Below, in pieces: positions 52,898 to 62,324 of a stretch of 64,000 nt of DNA. Within the stretch, counting starts at the first letter, position 1. The number at the start of each line of letters is the position of its first letter. The translations under genes and the position numbers were made by a program. This stretch comes from Poseidonibacter antarcticus (lineage in GTDB: Bacteria > Campylobacterota > Campylobacteria > Campylobacterales > Arcobacteraceae), in contig NZ_RCWF01000006.1 in NCBI RefSeq assembly GCF_003667345.1, positions 1 through 64,000 on the forward strand. The letters run 5' to 3'. Below the pieces are notes generated by a model. The model worked only from the letters and a program-made list of their open reading frames with translations. It was not told the origin of the DNA and did no database searches.

Positions 52898-54482
52898 AAA
52901 GAATATCCATATCTTTTTTGTAAACTTCACTATTTACTTCAAATAAACCAAGTAAGGTATGAAAAAGGTTATCATGTGAAAACTTTTTATTTGAAATAGA
53001 TTTTAATTTATTTATATCATAATCATTTCTCATATCACCATCACCCAACCATAAAATAGCTGGAATATGTGTTTGTTCTTCAGGAGCCATAAAATAAGGC
53101 ATTCCATGTAAATATAGTCCATTTTCACCTAGGCTTTCACCGTGATCACTCATATAAAGCATAGCAGTTTCATGAGTATTAGAATATGGTTTTAAAAAGT
53201 TAATAACTTTTGATAAAAAATAATCAGTATACAAAATCGCATTATCATAAGCATTACTAACTTCTTCTTTTGTACAATCTTCTAGTTGATTTGTTTTACA
53301 AACGGGAGTAAATTTTTCAAACTCTTTTGGATATCTTTTATAATAAGCAGGTCCATGATTTCCCATTTGGTGTAAGATGATTAATATGTCTTCATTTTTA
53401 TGTTTTTTAATATATTCATCAAGCCCTACAATCATTCCTTCATCTCTACATTCTCCATTTTCACAGATTGTATTTGTTTTAGGTGTTTTATAATCTTCAT
53501 AATCAACTCTAAGTGCAACACCTTTTGAAGATGAGTTATTATCTCTCCATAAAATATTTATATCTTTTGTATTTTTTAATACATCAACAATATTATTTGT
53601 AGAAACACCTTTTTTATAATCATAATCATCAATATCAAATACTGAAAACATACAAGGAACAGAAACAGCTGTTGAAGTACCACATGAAGACATATTGGAG
53701 AAATTTATTATTTCTTCTTTTTTTAATAATGGATTAGTTTCTTTTTCATATCCATTTAAAGAAAATCTATCCGCTCTTGCAGTTTCACCTACAACCATAA
53801 TAATTAACTCTTTTTTATGATCTTGTTCTTCTATTACCTTTGAATCTTTTCCTATTTCTTTCATAATAATAGGACCAGAACTAGCCGTTTTACTTATATA
53901 TTTTCCTACACTATACATCCAATAAATAGGATTTACTGTATATCTTAATGGTTTATGCTCTCTAAAAAATGATGCATAAAATTTACTAAAAGATAATATA
54001 ACTAAGATAATAACAAGTAAAGAAAGAATAAGTGTTTTTACTTTAGAAAATAACTCTTTTTTAAAAGGTTTGTATGAAATCTTCATTTTATATATTAAAA
54101 AAGAAGGTATTAATCCTAAAAATATAATATAAGCCAATAATTTTAAACTAAATAAATCAGAGGATTCTGATAAATTTGTTTGAAGAGTATTTCTAATCAT
54201 TTCAACATCAATGACCAAATGATACGTATCCATAAAATAAGCACAAACAGATGAAACAATAAGTATTAAAATCAAAATAGCTTTTGTTGTATATTTTGAA
54301 GAAAAAAGAGTAAATAAAAATACCAATAAAGCATATAAAACAATAGCAATTGAAAGTATATAAATAGCATTCATATTTTCAAAGCCATAATTGCCTAATA
54401 GATTTTTAAAAAAAGAGAAATTGAAAAAAAGTGTAAGTAAAAGTGATGTAGTTAAAATTAGTTTTAACTGAGAGATTTTCAT
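52878..54482 (-). CDS. eptA: Phosphoethanolamine transferase (EptA/EptC-like)
   Basis: A 534-aa inner-membrane enzyme that adds phosphoethanolamine to lipid A or other surface targets. Five N-terminal helices precede a periplasmic sulfatase-like domain. VVGETARADRFSLNGY supplies the metal-binding Glu, the nucleophile threonine lies in SSCGTSTAVSVPCMFS, and YMSDHGESLGENG supplies further ligands. Such enzymes give cationic peptide resistance; the Campylobacter EptC also modifies the flagellar rod. Named eptA by general family. Confidence 0.92.
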   Translation of the reverse strand: MKISQLKLILTTSLLLTLFFNFSFFKNLLGNYGFENMNAIYILSIAIVLYALLVFLFTLFSSKYTTKAILILILIVSSVCAYFMDTYHLVIDVEMIRNTLQTNLSESSDLFSLKLLAYIIFLGLIPSFLIYKMKISYKPFKKELFSKVKTLILSLLVIILVILSFSKFYASFFREHKPLRYTVNPIYWMYSVGKYISKTASSGPIIMKEIGKDSKVIEEQDHKKELIIMVVGETARADRFSLNGYEKETNPLLKKEEIINFSNMSSCGTSTAVSVPCMFSVFDIDDYDYKKGVSTNNIVDVLKNTKDINILWRDNNSSSKGVALRVDYEDYKTPKTNTICENGECRDEGMIVGLDEYIKKHKNEDILIILHQMGNHGPAYYKRYPKEFEKFTPVCKTNQLEDCTKEEVSNAYDNAILYTDYFLSKVINFLKPYSNTHETAMLYMSDHGESLGENGLYLHGMPYFMAPEEQTHIPAILWLGDGDMRNDYDINKLKSISNKKFSHDNLFHTLLGLFEVNSEVYKKDMDILYDSKID

Positions 54483-54563
54483 TGATAACCTTTGTTTTAG
54501 TAAGTTAATTATAATTGTAATTATTTAATAATCAGTTAATAATTAGTAAATGAAAAAAGATGA

Positions 54564-54740
54564 TTAGATGAAAAAGAAATGATTGAAAATGTTATTAAAG
54601 AATTAACTAATAAAGGTTTTAAAGTAGCAACATCAGTATATGAGATGGTTCCATTTTATGAAGCTGAAGATTATCATCAAAATTACTATGAAAGACACCA
54701 AAAGGTGCCTTATTGTCATAGTTATAGAAAAATATTTTAA
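54564..54740 (+). pseudogene. msrA: msrA fragment (3' end only)
   Basis: In-frame sequence starting after a stop (54561) reads LDEKEMIENVIKEL, then KVATSVYEMVPFYEAEDYHQ, then YYERHQKVPYCHSYRKIF and stop. The FYEAEDYHQNYY and PYCH segments are the conserved C-terminal end of peptide methionine (S)-S-oxide reductase. The catalytic N-terminal domain with GCFW is missing from the window. It overlaps the convergent 112-aa gene by 4 bases. It is a remnant, not a working gene; an ATG-started 53-aa peptide is possible. Confidence 0.75.
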
Positions 54741-55075
54741 ACTGTTCCCAAAATATAATAAATAGGTTTTTTATCTAATTGTTGAAGTTTTACATTGTAT
54801 TTATTTGCCCAATTTGAAACTTCTTCGTGAAATCCTTTTAGAACTTCAGCTGCATCGTTTTCGTCACATTTGATTTTTAAATAGTCTGTTTTATTTGATA
54901 ATCCAACATATGCATTCATTTTTTTTAAATTGTCATTAAGCGATAAAATGTGTTTTGAAAATTTATCAAAATTATCTGTAGATGAGATCATTCTTTCTGC
55001 TTGTTGTAATGATGAATCACTTTTAGAGTAACCAAGTTGAGATAATATTACCTCTGGTGATACAGTTATTTGCAT
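54737..55075 (-). CDS. Hypothetical protein, 112 aa
   Basis: A small soluble protein starting MQITVSPEVILSQLGYSKSD, helical throughout, no membrane segment. No family recognised. GGAATATAA precedes the ATG. Convergent with the msrA remnant. Function unknown. Confidence 0.55.
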   Translation of the reverse strand: MQITVSPEVILSQLGYSKSDSSLQQAERMISSTDNFDKFSKHILSLNDNLKKMNAYVGLSNKTDYLKIKCDENDAAEVLKGFHEEVSNWANKYNVKLQQLDKKPIYYILGTV

Positions 55076-55271
55076 TTATATTCCTTTTTATTTATGTAAG
55101 TATATTTTATCAAATTATATTAAAAAATAGTTGAATTTTCATTTTATAATATATACAATATTTTCTTGAAATTTTTATTTAAAACTTATTATATTTATTA
55201 TAAGGGATTAAAAGACTATAATATTCTGAATTATTTCAGTAGAGTATAAATTATTAATAAAAGGGCATAAA

Positions 55272-55592
55272 ATGAGTGTATTATTAAATATGGCAATGTT
55301 TCCATTAGATAATAGTGAAAACAAAAGTAAAAGCAAAGAAGTATCAGAGATTATACAAATTATAAGAGACAGTGGTTTTAAATATCAATTAACATCAATG
55401 GCTACGAATATCGAAACAAATACATTACGTCAAGCTTTAGATTTGATTGAGAAGTGTTATAACAAACTAGAAGAAATAGGTTGCAAAAGAGTTTATTCTA
55501 CATTAACTTTTGATATTAGAAAAGATTGTGATAATAGAATTGAAGGCAAAGTCAAATCAGTTGAAGAACATATTGGGAAAGTATCAAAGTAA
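55272..55592 (+). CDS. MTH1187-family thiamine-binding protein
   Basis: A 106-aa protein of the YqgV/DUF77 type (MSVLLNMAMFPLDN, KYQLTSMATNIET, RVYSTLTFDIRKD). Structures of this family bind thiamine as small oligomers; cellular role is unclear. AAAAGGGC precedes the ATG. Convergent with rnhB (11 bases). Confidence 0.9.
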   Translation: MSVLLNMAMFPLDNSENKSKSKEVSEIIQIIRDSGFKYQLTSMATNIETNTLRQALDLIEKCYNKLEEIGCKRVYSTLTFDIRKDCDNRIEGKVKSVEEHIGKVSK

Positions 55593-55603
55593 CTCAAAAC
55601 AAC

Positions 55604-56170
55604 TTAAAATAAGTTCTTTTGAGTACCAATTTTTTCTTCACCTAAGGCTTTGAGCCTAAAAGTATATCGGTGTTCTTCACACCTTCCAAACTCTTTGATT
55701 TTTTCAACATGGGCTTTTGTTCCATAGCCTTTATGTTTGTCAAAATCATAGTTTGGATATTTGGGAGAGATTTCACACATATATCTATCTCGACTAACTT
55801 TTGCAAGAATTGAAGCAGCACTTACTTGTTCAACTGTTGCATCAGCTTTTATTTTATGTTGTAAAGTACTTATGCCAAATGAAGTATTTCCATCCATTAG
55901 ATATTCATCTGCTTTTACATTTTTCATAATTTCTTCAATAGAAGACTTTAAACAATAGCTTAAACCTTTTTCATCAATTTCTTTGGCACTTTTAAATACT
56001 ATATGATAATCACAAGCTTCAATAATAAGAGGAAATAACTCTTCTCTTTTCTTTTGGCTTAATTTTTTTGAGTCATTTAATCCCTTAACTTCTTTTTTTA
56101 TGACAACTCCAGCAACAACTAAAGGTCCAGATAAAGGTCCCCGACCTGCCTCATCAATACCACATAACAT
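55604..56170 (-). CDS. rnhB: Ribonuclease HII
   Basis: A 188-aa enzyme that cleaves RNA in RNA-DNA hybrids and removes misinserted ribonucleotides. The acid quartet appears in GIDEAGRGPLSGPL, YLMDGN and AASILAKVSRD. Complete length. Divergent from the clpB promoter region. Confidence 0.97.
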   Translation of the reverse strand: MLCGIDEAGRGPLSGPLVVAGVVIKKEVKGLNDSKKLSQKKREELFPLIIEACDYHIVFKSAKEIDEKGLSYCLKSSIEEIMKNVKADEYLMDGNTSFGISTLQHKIKADATVEQVSAASILAKVSRDRYMCEISPKYPNYDFDKHKGYGTKAHVEKIKEFGRCEEHRYTFRLKALGEEKIGTQKNLF

Positions 56171-56243
56171 ATAAAATCCTATTTTTTTGTAATAGTATAT
56201 TATCTTTAATAAAAAGGTGCTTTAAATTTTTTTATTAAAAACA

Positions 56244-56274
56244 CTTGACAAACAAGCACTCAAGGTGCTATAAT
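56244..56274 (+). promoter_or_regulatory. clpB promoter with HAIR-like HspR operator
   Basis: TTGACA (56245-56250) and TATAAT (56269-56274) are perfect consensus boxes with an 18-base spacer. Overlapping the -35 and spacer is CTTGACA-N7-ACTCAAG (56244-56264). The right half is perfect and the left half matches the HAIR element (CTTGAGT-N7-ACTCAAG) at five of seven bases. HspR would thus repress clpB until heat stress. Confidence 0.78.
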
Positions 56275-56305
56275 TTTATTAGCAGTTAAACTAAAGGAGT
56301 GCTAA

Positions 56306-58885
56306 ATGAATAAATTATTTGAGAAACTAACAAACCAATTAAGTGAAACGATAGATTCATCTATTGCTTTGGCCTTACATAATAAAAATCAAGAAGTAGA
56401 AGTAATCCATTTACTTTGGGCTTTATTAACAAATACAAACTCTGTATTAAACCAATTATTAAATAAAATGAATGTGGATAAAGCAGCAATTGAATTAGAA
56501 GCTAAGTCACATGCTTCAAAATTACCAGCAGTATCTTCTGTAACTAAAGAGACTATAAAATTATCAAGAAATGTAGTTAGAAGTATAGAAAAAGCTGAAG
56601 GACAAGCAGCGAAACTTGGTGATAAATTTATTGCTATTGATTCATGGCTTATTGCAAATTTTGATTCAAAAGAGTTAAAAGAAGTATTAGGTAAATATAT
56701 AGATTTAAGAGAAGCCGCAAAAGAGCTTGAAGCTATGAGAGCTGGAAGTACTATTGATAGTGCAAGTAGTGATGATAACTTAGAAGCTTTAAATAAATAT
56801 GGAATTGATTTAAATAAAATGGCTATTGATGGAGAACTAGATCCCGTAATTGGTAGAGATGAACAAATTACAAGAATGATGCAAATCCTGATTAGAAAAA
56901 CAAAAAACAATCCTATATTATTAGGAGAACCAGGAACTGGTAAAACAGCAATTGCAGAAGGCTTAGCTCAAAGAATTGTAAATAAAGATGTTCCTACAAG
57001 TTTATTAAATAAAAGAGTAGTTACGCTCGATATGAGTTCACTAATAGCAGGAGCAAAATATAGAGGTGAATTTGAAGATAGATTAAAATCTGTAATTGAT
57101 GAAGTTAAAAAAGCTGGAAATATTATACTTTTTATTGATGAAATTCATACAATAATTGGAGCAGGTGCTTCTGAAGGTTCTATGGATGCAGCAAATATTT
57201 TAAAACCAAGTTTAGCACGTGGTGAATTACATACTATTGGGGCAACAACTTTAAAAGAGTATAGAAAGTATTTTGAAAAAGATACAGCAATGCAAAGAAG
57301 ATTCCAACCTGTAAACGTAGATGAACCAAGTGTTAATGAAGCTTTACAAATTTTAAGAGGTATTAAACAAAAATTAGAAACTCATCATAATGTAACTATT
57401 AATGATTCAGCTCTAATAGCAGCAGCAAAATTATCAAATAGATATATAACAGATAGATTTTTACCTGATAAAGCTATAGATTTAATTGATGAAGCAGCAG
57501 CAGAGTTAAAAATGCAAATAGAATCAGAACCAACTGTTCTTTCAAAATTAAAAAGAGAAATTCAAACTATTAACGTAGAAAAAGAAGCTCTAAAAATGGA
57601 AAAAAGTAAAAAGAATGATGAAAGATTAGAAGAAATAGGAAAAGAGCTTGCAAATTTAAGTGAAGAAAGACAAAATCTTGAAGCAAGATTTGAAAATGAA
57701 AAACAAACTTTTAACGCAGCAAGTGATTTAAAAGTAAAAATTGATGAGTTAAGAACAAAAGCAGAACGAGCAAAAAGAGAATCAAAATTTGAAGAAGCAG
57801 CTTCTATTGAATATGGAGAAATTCCAAGTTTAGAAGCTAAAATCAAAGAGAATGAAGAAAAATGGAATAGAATGCAAAAAGAAGGAACACTTCTTAGAAA
57901 TTCTGTTGACGAAGATGCAATAGCAAGTATTGTTTCAAGATGGACTGGAATTCCTGTAAATAAAATGATGGATTCAGAAAAAGAAAAAGTTTTAAAAGTT
58001 GAATCAGTATTAAAACAAGATGTAGTAGGGCAAGATGAAGCTTTAAAAGCAATTTCAAGAGCAATTAAAAGAAATAAAGCAGGTTTAAGTGATGATTCAC
58101 GACCTATTGGTTCATTTATGTTCTTAGGACCTACAGGTGTTGGTAAAACAGAAGCTGCTAAAACTCTTGCTAAATTCTTATTTGATGATCCAAAATCATT
58201 ACTTAGATTTGATATGAGTGAATATATGGAAAAACACGCAGTTTCAAGATTAATTGGTGCAGCTCCTGGGTATGTTGGATATGATGAGGGTGGACAGTTA
58301 ACTGAAGCAGTTAGAAGAAAACCTTATTCTGTAATATTATTTGATGAAATTGAAAAAGCTCATCCTGATGTATTTAATATTTTATTACAAGTTCTTGATG
58401 ATGGAAGATTAACAGATAACAAAGGTGTTACTATTGATTTTAAAAATACTATCATTATTTTAACTTCAAATATCGGAAGTGCTAAGATTATTGAAATTTC
58501 TGATAAAGAAGAGCGAAGAAAAGAAGTATTAAATGATTTAAAATCATATTTTAAACCAGAGTTTTTAAATAGACTTGATGATATTGTAATTTTTGAACAA
58601 TTAAACTTAGAAGCAATTACAAATATTGTAGATATTATGTTTAATACTATAAAAGAAAAATTAGAACAAAAAGATATTCATATTTCTTTAACTGCAAATG
58701 CAAAAGCATATGTTGCAAAAGCAGGATTTGACCCCGTTTATGGAGCAAGACCACTTAAAAGAGCAATCTATGAAATTGTTGAAGATAGACTTGCTGATTT
58801 AATTCTTGAAGATAAAATAACAGAAGGTTCAAAAGTAGAATTTGATGTAGTAAATGATGAGGTAATTGTAAATATACTTAATTAA
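56306..58885 (+). CDS. clpB: ATP-dependent chaperone ClpB
   Basis: An 859-aa disaggregase that works with DnaK. The N-domain is followed by AAA+ module 1 (Walker A GEPGTGKT near 207), a coiled M-domain (about 400-530) and AAA+ module 2 (GPTGVGKT at 608). The order and length are those of ClpB rather than ClpA/ClpC, and no IGF/LGF ClpP loop is apparent. AAAGGAGTGCTAA precedes the ATG. Heat-shock control is indicated by the HAIR-like promoter. Confidence 0.97.
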   Translation: MNKLFEKLTNQLSETIDSSIALALHNKNQEVEVIHLLWALLTNTNSVLNQLLNKMNVDKAAIELEAKSHASKLPAVSSVTKETIKLSRNVVRSIEKAEGQAAKLGDKFIAIDSWLIANFDSKELKEVLGKYIDLREAAKELEAMRAGSTIDSASSDDNLEALNKYGIDLNKMAIDGELDPVIGRDEQITRMMQILIRKTKNNPILLGEPGTGKTAIAEGLAQRIVNKDVPTSLLNKRVVTLDMSSLIAGAKYRGEFEDRLKSVIDEVKKAGNIILFIDEIHTIIGAGASEGSMDAANILKPSLARGELHTIGATTLKEYRKYFEKDTAMQRRFQPVNVDEPSVNEALQILRGIKQKLETHHNVTINDSALIAAAKLSNRYITDRFLPDKAIDLIDEAAAELKMQIESEPTVLSKLKREIQTINVEKEALKMEKSKKNDERLEEIGKELANLSEERQNLEARFENEKQTFNAASDLKVKIDELRTKAERAKRESKFEEAASIEYGEIPSLEAKIKENEEKWNRMQKEGTLLRNSVDEDAIASIVSRWTGIPVNKMMDSEKEKVLKVESVLKQDVVGQDEALKAISRAIKRNKAGLSDDSRPIGSFMFLGPTGVGKTEAAKTLAKFLFDDPKSLLRFDMSEYMEKHAVSRLIGAAPGYVGYDEGGQLTEAVRRKPYSVILFDEIEKAHPDVFNILLQVLDDGRLTDNKGVTIDFKNTIIILTSNIGSAKIIEISDKEERRKEVLNDLKSYFKPEFLNRLDDIVIFEQLNLEAITNIVDIMFNTIKEKLEQKDIHISLTANAKAYVAKAGFDPVYGARPLKRAIYEIVEDRLADLILEDKITEGSKVEFDVVNDEVIVNILN

Positions 58886-58904
58886 TAAGTGATTATAATA
58901 TTGA

Positions 58905-58939
58905 AGTATAAGTATGCTTTTTATAAGTATGCTTATACT
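58905..58939 (+). terminator. Hairpin after clpB (weak terminator)
   Basis: AGTATAAG (58905-58912) and CTTATACT (58932-58939) form an 8-bp stem with AAGTATGC repeats in the loop. No long T run follows on the plus strand, so termination may be partial. Confidence 0.4.
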
Positions 58940-58999
58940 AATTTCATTAAAAAAATAAAAAAATACATAAAACTAAAGAATACTTAAGCTTCATTTAAC

Positions 59000-59005
59000 T
59001 ATAAT
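59000..59005 (+). promoter_or_regulatory. Putative -10 box of the rpmH operon
   Basis: TATAAT lies 42 bases before the rpmH ATG. No good -35 is seen, as is common for Campylobacterota sigma-70 promoters, which depend on an extended AT-rich -10 region. Confidence 0.45.
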
Positions 59006-59046
59006 CCCCAACTTAATTAGTGAATATACATAGAGGAACTACTAAC

Positions 59047-59181
59047 ATGAAAAGAACATATCAACCGCATAACACTCCTAGAAAGAGAACGCATGGTTTT
59101 AGAATCAGAATGGCTACTAAAAATGGTAGAAAAGTTATCAAAGCAAGAAGAGCTAAAGGTAGAAAAAGATTAGCTGTTTAA
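59047..59181 (+). CDS. rpmH: 50S ribosomal protein L34
   Basis: A 44-aa protein ([20 protein letters not shown] ... [13 protein letters not shown]), basic and complete. It heads the conserved rpmH-rnpA-yidD-yidC-jag-mnmE cluster near the replication origin in many bacteria. GAGGAACTACTAAC precedes the ATG. Confidence 0.98.
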   Translation: MKRTYQPHNTPRKRTHGFRIRMATKNGRKVIKARRAKGRKRLAV

Positions 59182-59504
59182 GTAAAAGATATCGACTAAA
59201 TAGCTCGAGAGATTTTAATAAACTATATAAAAGCGATAAACGATGGCATACGTCATCATTTATCGCTTTTTTTGGTTCTAATAACAACTTACAAGCTGCT
59301 TTTGTAACTTCAAAAAAAGTTGGGAATGCTGTTTTAAGAAATAAAGCTAGACGAAGAATGAGAGCTTTATTTGCTACATATGAAAATCAAATCAAATCAG
59401 GTAAATATATTTTTGTTGTTAAAAATACAATACATGATAAAAGTTTTTTACAATTAAAAAAAGATTTTGATTTTGCACTAAAAAGACTTGAATTACTAAA
59501 ATGA
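59169..59504 (+). CDS. rnpA: Ribonuclease P protein component, ATT start inferred
   Basis: About 111 aa. The family core [20 protein letters not shown] is present with the usual lead-in [10 protein letters not shown] and FIAFFG. It processes tRNA 5' ends with the RNase P RNA. The frame is open from 59163 (TAG at 59160) but has no ATG, GTG or TTG before the conserved lead-in. ATT at 59169 lies 9 bases after AAAGG and is the best start, overlapping the rpmH end by 13 bases. The stop overlaps yidD by 4 bases (ATGA). Contains a terminator-like hairpin. Confidence 0.9.
   Translation: MSCLSKRYRLNSSRDFNKLYKSDKRWHTSSFIAFFGSNNNLQAAFVTSKKVGNAVLRNKARRRMRALFATYENQIKSGKYIFVVKNTIHDKSFLQLKKDFDFALKRLELLK
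59229..59273 (+). terminator. Terminator-like hairpin inside rnpA
   Basis: AAAAGCGATAAA (59229-59240) pairs with TTTATCGCTTTT, with an inner GATG/CATC stem (59242-59245, 59254-59257), and seven T follow. It lies at codons 21-35 of rnpA. It could be an attenuator that lowers rnpA-yidD-yidC expression relative to rpmH, and would be disrupted by translating ribosomes. Confidence 0.55.
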
Positions 59505-59848
59505 AGATAATTTTTAAATACTTAATTAAATTTTATCAAAGGTATTTAAGCGTAATTTCATTTGGATCTTGTAGATATTATCCCACTTGTTCACAATATG
59601 CCCTGTGGCAACTTGATAATAATACATTTTTTAAGGCTATTTATTTTACAATAACACGCGTATTAAAATGTAATCAACTTTTTGCTGGAGGAATAGACTA
59701 TCCAGTAATAAAGTTGAACAAACTTCAAAATGTAAATTTTGAAAAAATCAAAATAATCTACTGGTATGTACCAGCAAAAAACAACAAATATTTTGTAGTT
59801 AAAAACCGGGAGTGGAAAGAGAAGAATGAACAATATGAATCAAAATAA
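59501..59848 (+). CDS. yidD: Membrane protein insertion efficiency factor YidD
   Basis: A 115-aa peripheral inner-membrane protein that assists YidC. YPTCSQYA and the early FYQRYLS segment are signatures; CRYYPTCS carries the conserved cysteines. The start overlaps the rnpA stop by four bases. C-terminus is somewhat longer than in the family, ending in lysine-rich sequence. Overlaps yidC by 23 bases. Confidence 0.95.
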   Translation: MKIIFKYLIKFYQRYLSVISFGSCRYYPTCSQYALWQLDNNTFFKAIYFTITRVLKCNQLFAGGIDYPVIKLNKLQNVNFEKIKIIYWYVPAKNNKYFVVKNREWKEKNEQYESK

Positions 59849-61430
59849 TGGTATGCAAAAACGAATGTTAATAATGACAGTAGTTGTTTTTGTATTTTTT
59901 ATTGCTTATGAGTTTTTAGTATTAAAACCGCAGCAAGAAGCTAAAGCAGCACAAGCTAAACAAGAGCAAGTTCAAAAACAAAATAGTGCTCCTGATGTAA
60001 ATACAACATCAAATAAAATGGTAACAACAGATGTAAATGGAAATTCACTTGTTTCATTATCACCAAAAGCAATTACTAGTTCTGAAATAGTTTCTGTTAT
60101 TAAAACAGCTAAAAATATAATTGAAATTGATACTTTAGGTAGAGTTGCACAAGTAACTTTAACTCAAGAAAAATATAAAGATGAAGATTTAAATCAAATC
60201 AAATTATTTGAAGCTAATCAATTAAGACCATTAGAGGTTAGATTCGCAGATAGAAACTTAAATACAGAAGCTTTTAAAGTTTCAACTATTGCTAGTTCTT
60301 CAAGTGTTGATGCAACAACTAGTGTTCAAGAACTAGTGTTAACTCAAACTTTAAGTAATACAGTTTTAACTAAAAAGTTTACTATTTATCCTGATGGACA
60401 TTATGATTTAAATGTTACTTCTACAAATGATAAACAATTCTTTATTACAAATGGTTTTAGACCAAATGTATTAGCTGATATGTACGCAGTTCATGGTTTT
60501 ATTGCAAAATTAAATGATAGCACATTAGAAACAATTCATGATGGTGACTTAGAAAATACTAAAGATATTACAGGTGCAAAATTTATCTCTAATTTTGATA
60601 GATATTATACAAGTGTTATTTATAATTTTGATAATTCTTTAAATGTTTCTTTAATGCCTGATTCAGAATCTAATGTTCAAGCATTTATTCATGGTGGAAA
60701 TAATATTAGTTTTTCTGGTTTTATGGGACCTAAAAATCATAGAGATTTAGAAGCTTTAAATCCTGAATTAACTGATGTTATTGATTATGGTTTCTTTACA
60801 TTTATTGCTAAACCAATGTTCTTATTATTACAGTTTTTACAAGGTTATATTGGAAACTGGGGTTGGACAATTGTTGCATTAACTATTTTAATTAAATTAG
60901 TACTTTATCCTTTATCATACAAAGGTATGGTATCTATGCAAAAATTAAAAGATTTAGCACCAAAAATGAAAGATATTCAAGCTAAATATAAAGATGACAA
61001 ACAAAAACAATCAATGCATATGATGGAATTATATAAAAAACATGGTGCCAACCCAATGGGTGGATGTTTACCATTAATTTTACAAATTCCTGTATTTTTT
61101 GCAATCTATAGAGTTTTATTAAATGCAATTGAGTTAAAAGGTGCACCTTGGATGTTCTGGGTACATGATTTAGCTGAAATGGATCCATATTTTGTATTAC
61201 CTATTTTAATGGGTGCAACTATGTTCTTACAACAAAAAATTACACCAAATACTATGCAAGATGAAATGCAAAAGAAAATATTCCAAATGTTACCAGTTAT
61301 TTTCACATTCTTCTTCTTATGGTTCCCAGCTGGACTTACATTATACTGGTTCGTGAATAACTTATTTACAATCTCACAACAGTATTATATAAATAAAGTA
61401 TTTGAAAGAAAAAGAGCTGAGAAACAATAG
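59826..61430 (+). CDS. yidC: Membrane protein insertase YidC
   Basis: A 534-aa insertase (long Gram-negative type). An N-terminal helix precedes a large periplasmic domain (about 50-320). The conserved membrane core follows (FLQGYIGNWGWTIVALTILIK and later MGATMFLQQKITPN), ending in a basic tail. ATG 59826 overlaps yidD; a start at the later MQKRM (59853) would be shorter. It works with YidD and the Sec translocon. Confidence 0.96.
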   Translation: MNNMNQNNGMQKRMLIMTVVVFVFFIAYEFLVLKPQQEAKAAQAKQEQVQKQNSAPDVNTTSNKMVTTDVNGNSLVSLSPKAITSSEIVSVIKTAKNIIEIDTLGRVAQVTLTQEKYKDEDLNQIKLFEANQLRPLEVRFADRNLNTEAFKVSTIASSSSVDATTSVQELVLTQTLSNTVLTKKFTIYPDGHYDLNVTSTNDKQFFITNGFRPNVLADMYAVHGFIAKLNDSTLETIHDGDLENTKDITGAKFISNFDRYYTSVIYNFDNSLNVSLMPDSESNVQAFIHGGNNISFSGFMGPKNHRDLEALNPELTDVIDYGFFTFIAKPMFLLLQFLQGYIGNWGWTIVALTILIKLVLYPLSYKGMVSMQKLKDLAPKMKDIQAKYKDDKQKQSMHMMELYKKHGANPMGGCLPLILQIPVFFAIYRVLLNAIELKGAPWMFWVHDLAEMDPYFVLPILMGATMFLQQKITPNTMQDEMQKKIFQMLPVIFTFFFLWFPAGLTLYWFVNNLFTISQQYYINKVFERKRAEKQ

Positions 61431-61439
61431 GGATTTATA

Positions 61440-62324
61440 ATGAAAAAATTTGAAGCTAAATGTTTAGAGGAAGTTTACGAATTAGCTACAGCTGATTTTA
61501 AATGTTCAATTACTGAATTAGATATTGATGTTATCCAACAGCCAAGCAAGGGATTCCTTGGCTTTGGAAAAAAAACAGCAATTATAAAAGTTTGTTACAA
61601 AAATGATTGTAATAAATATGAAAAGAAATCTACAAAACATACATTTAGAAAAAAAGATATAAATATAGAAGAAGTTTCTACTAGAATTGAAAATTCAAAT
61701 AAAAATGACCAAAAAGCAAAAAATACTAATAAAACAAAAGAGAAAACTATTTTAAATGAAGTTCCAAAAGATACTTCAAAGAATAAAATATTTGAAAACT
61801 TTTATAATGAAGAAAAGACTCAAACTGAAATGTCTTCAATTGTTGTAAAAAAATCTAAAGAAGAAATTATTAATGAAATTAGAATTGGTATAGATTCATT
61901 ATTTAAAAATACTTGTTATTCAATTGATAATATAAAAATAGATTTTTATGATGAAGAAACATTATATATAGAGTTTACAGGTAAAGATTGTGCTTTATTA
62001 ATTGGAAAAGAAGGCTATAGATATAAGGCCTTATCTTATATCTTATTTAACTGGATTAATGAAAAATATGGATTAATGTTAAGACTTGAAGTTGCAGAAT
62101 TTCTTAAAAATCAAGAAGCTTCAATTTATGCATATTTAGAGCCAGTAATTGAAATAATAAAAGAAAAAGGTACTTTTAAAACTAAACCTTTAGATGGTAT
62201 TTTAGTTCATATTGCACTTAAAAAATTAAGAGAAGAGTTTCCAAATAAATATGTTGCTGTAAAAACAAATGTTAGAGGCGATAAATACGTACTTGTAAAT
62301 GAGTACAGAAGTAAAGAGCAATAA
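61440..62324 (+). CDS. jag: Jag/KhpB-like RNA-binding protein (Jag-N, KH, R3H)
   Basis: A 294-aa cytosolic protein. The Jag-N domain with GFLGFGKKTAIIKV sits at about 38-51, a charged linker follows (55-135), and a KH domain with IGKEGYRYKALSYI is near 188-201. The C-terminal region is shaped like R3H (VAVKTNVRGDKYVLV). Members bind RNA and affect cell-envelope and division genes. Coupled to mnmE by a TAATG overlap. Confidence 0.9.
   Translation: MKKFEAKCLEEVYELATADFKCSITELDIDVIQQPSKGFLGFGKKTAIIKVCYKNDCNKYEKKSTKHTFRKKDINIEEVSTRIENSNKNDQKAKNTNKTKEKTILNEVPKDTSKNKIFENFYNEEKTQTEMSSIVVKKSKEEIINEIRIGIDSLFKNTCYSIDNIKIDFYDEETLYIEFTGKDCALLIGKEGYRYKALSYILFNWINEKYGLMLRLEVAEFLKNQEASIYAYLEPVIEIIKEKGTFKTKPLDGILVHIALKKLREEFPNKYVAVKTNVRGDKYVLVNEYRSKEQ

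Noticed and set aside
56389-56910. Minus-strand ORF of 173 codons opposite clpB
   Set aside because: Antisense shadow of the well-defined clpB frame, serine/phenylalanine-rich, no conserved features.
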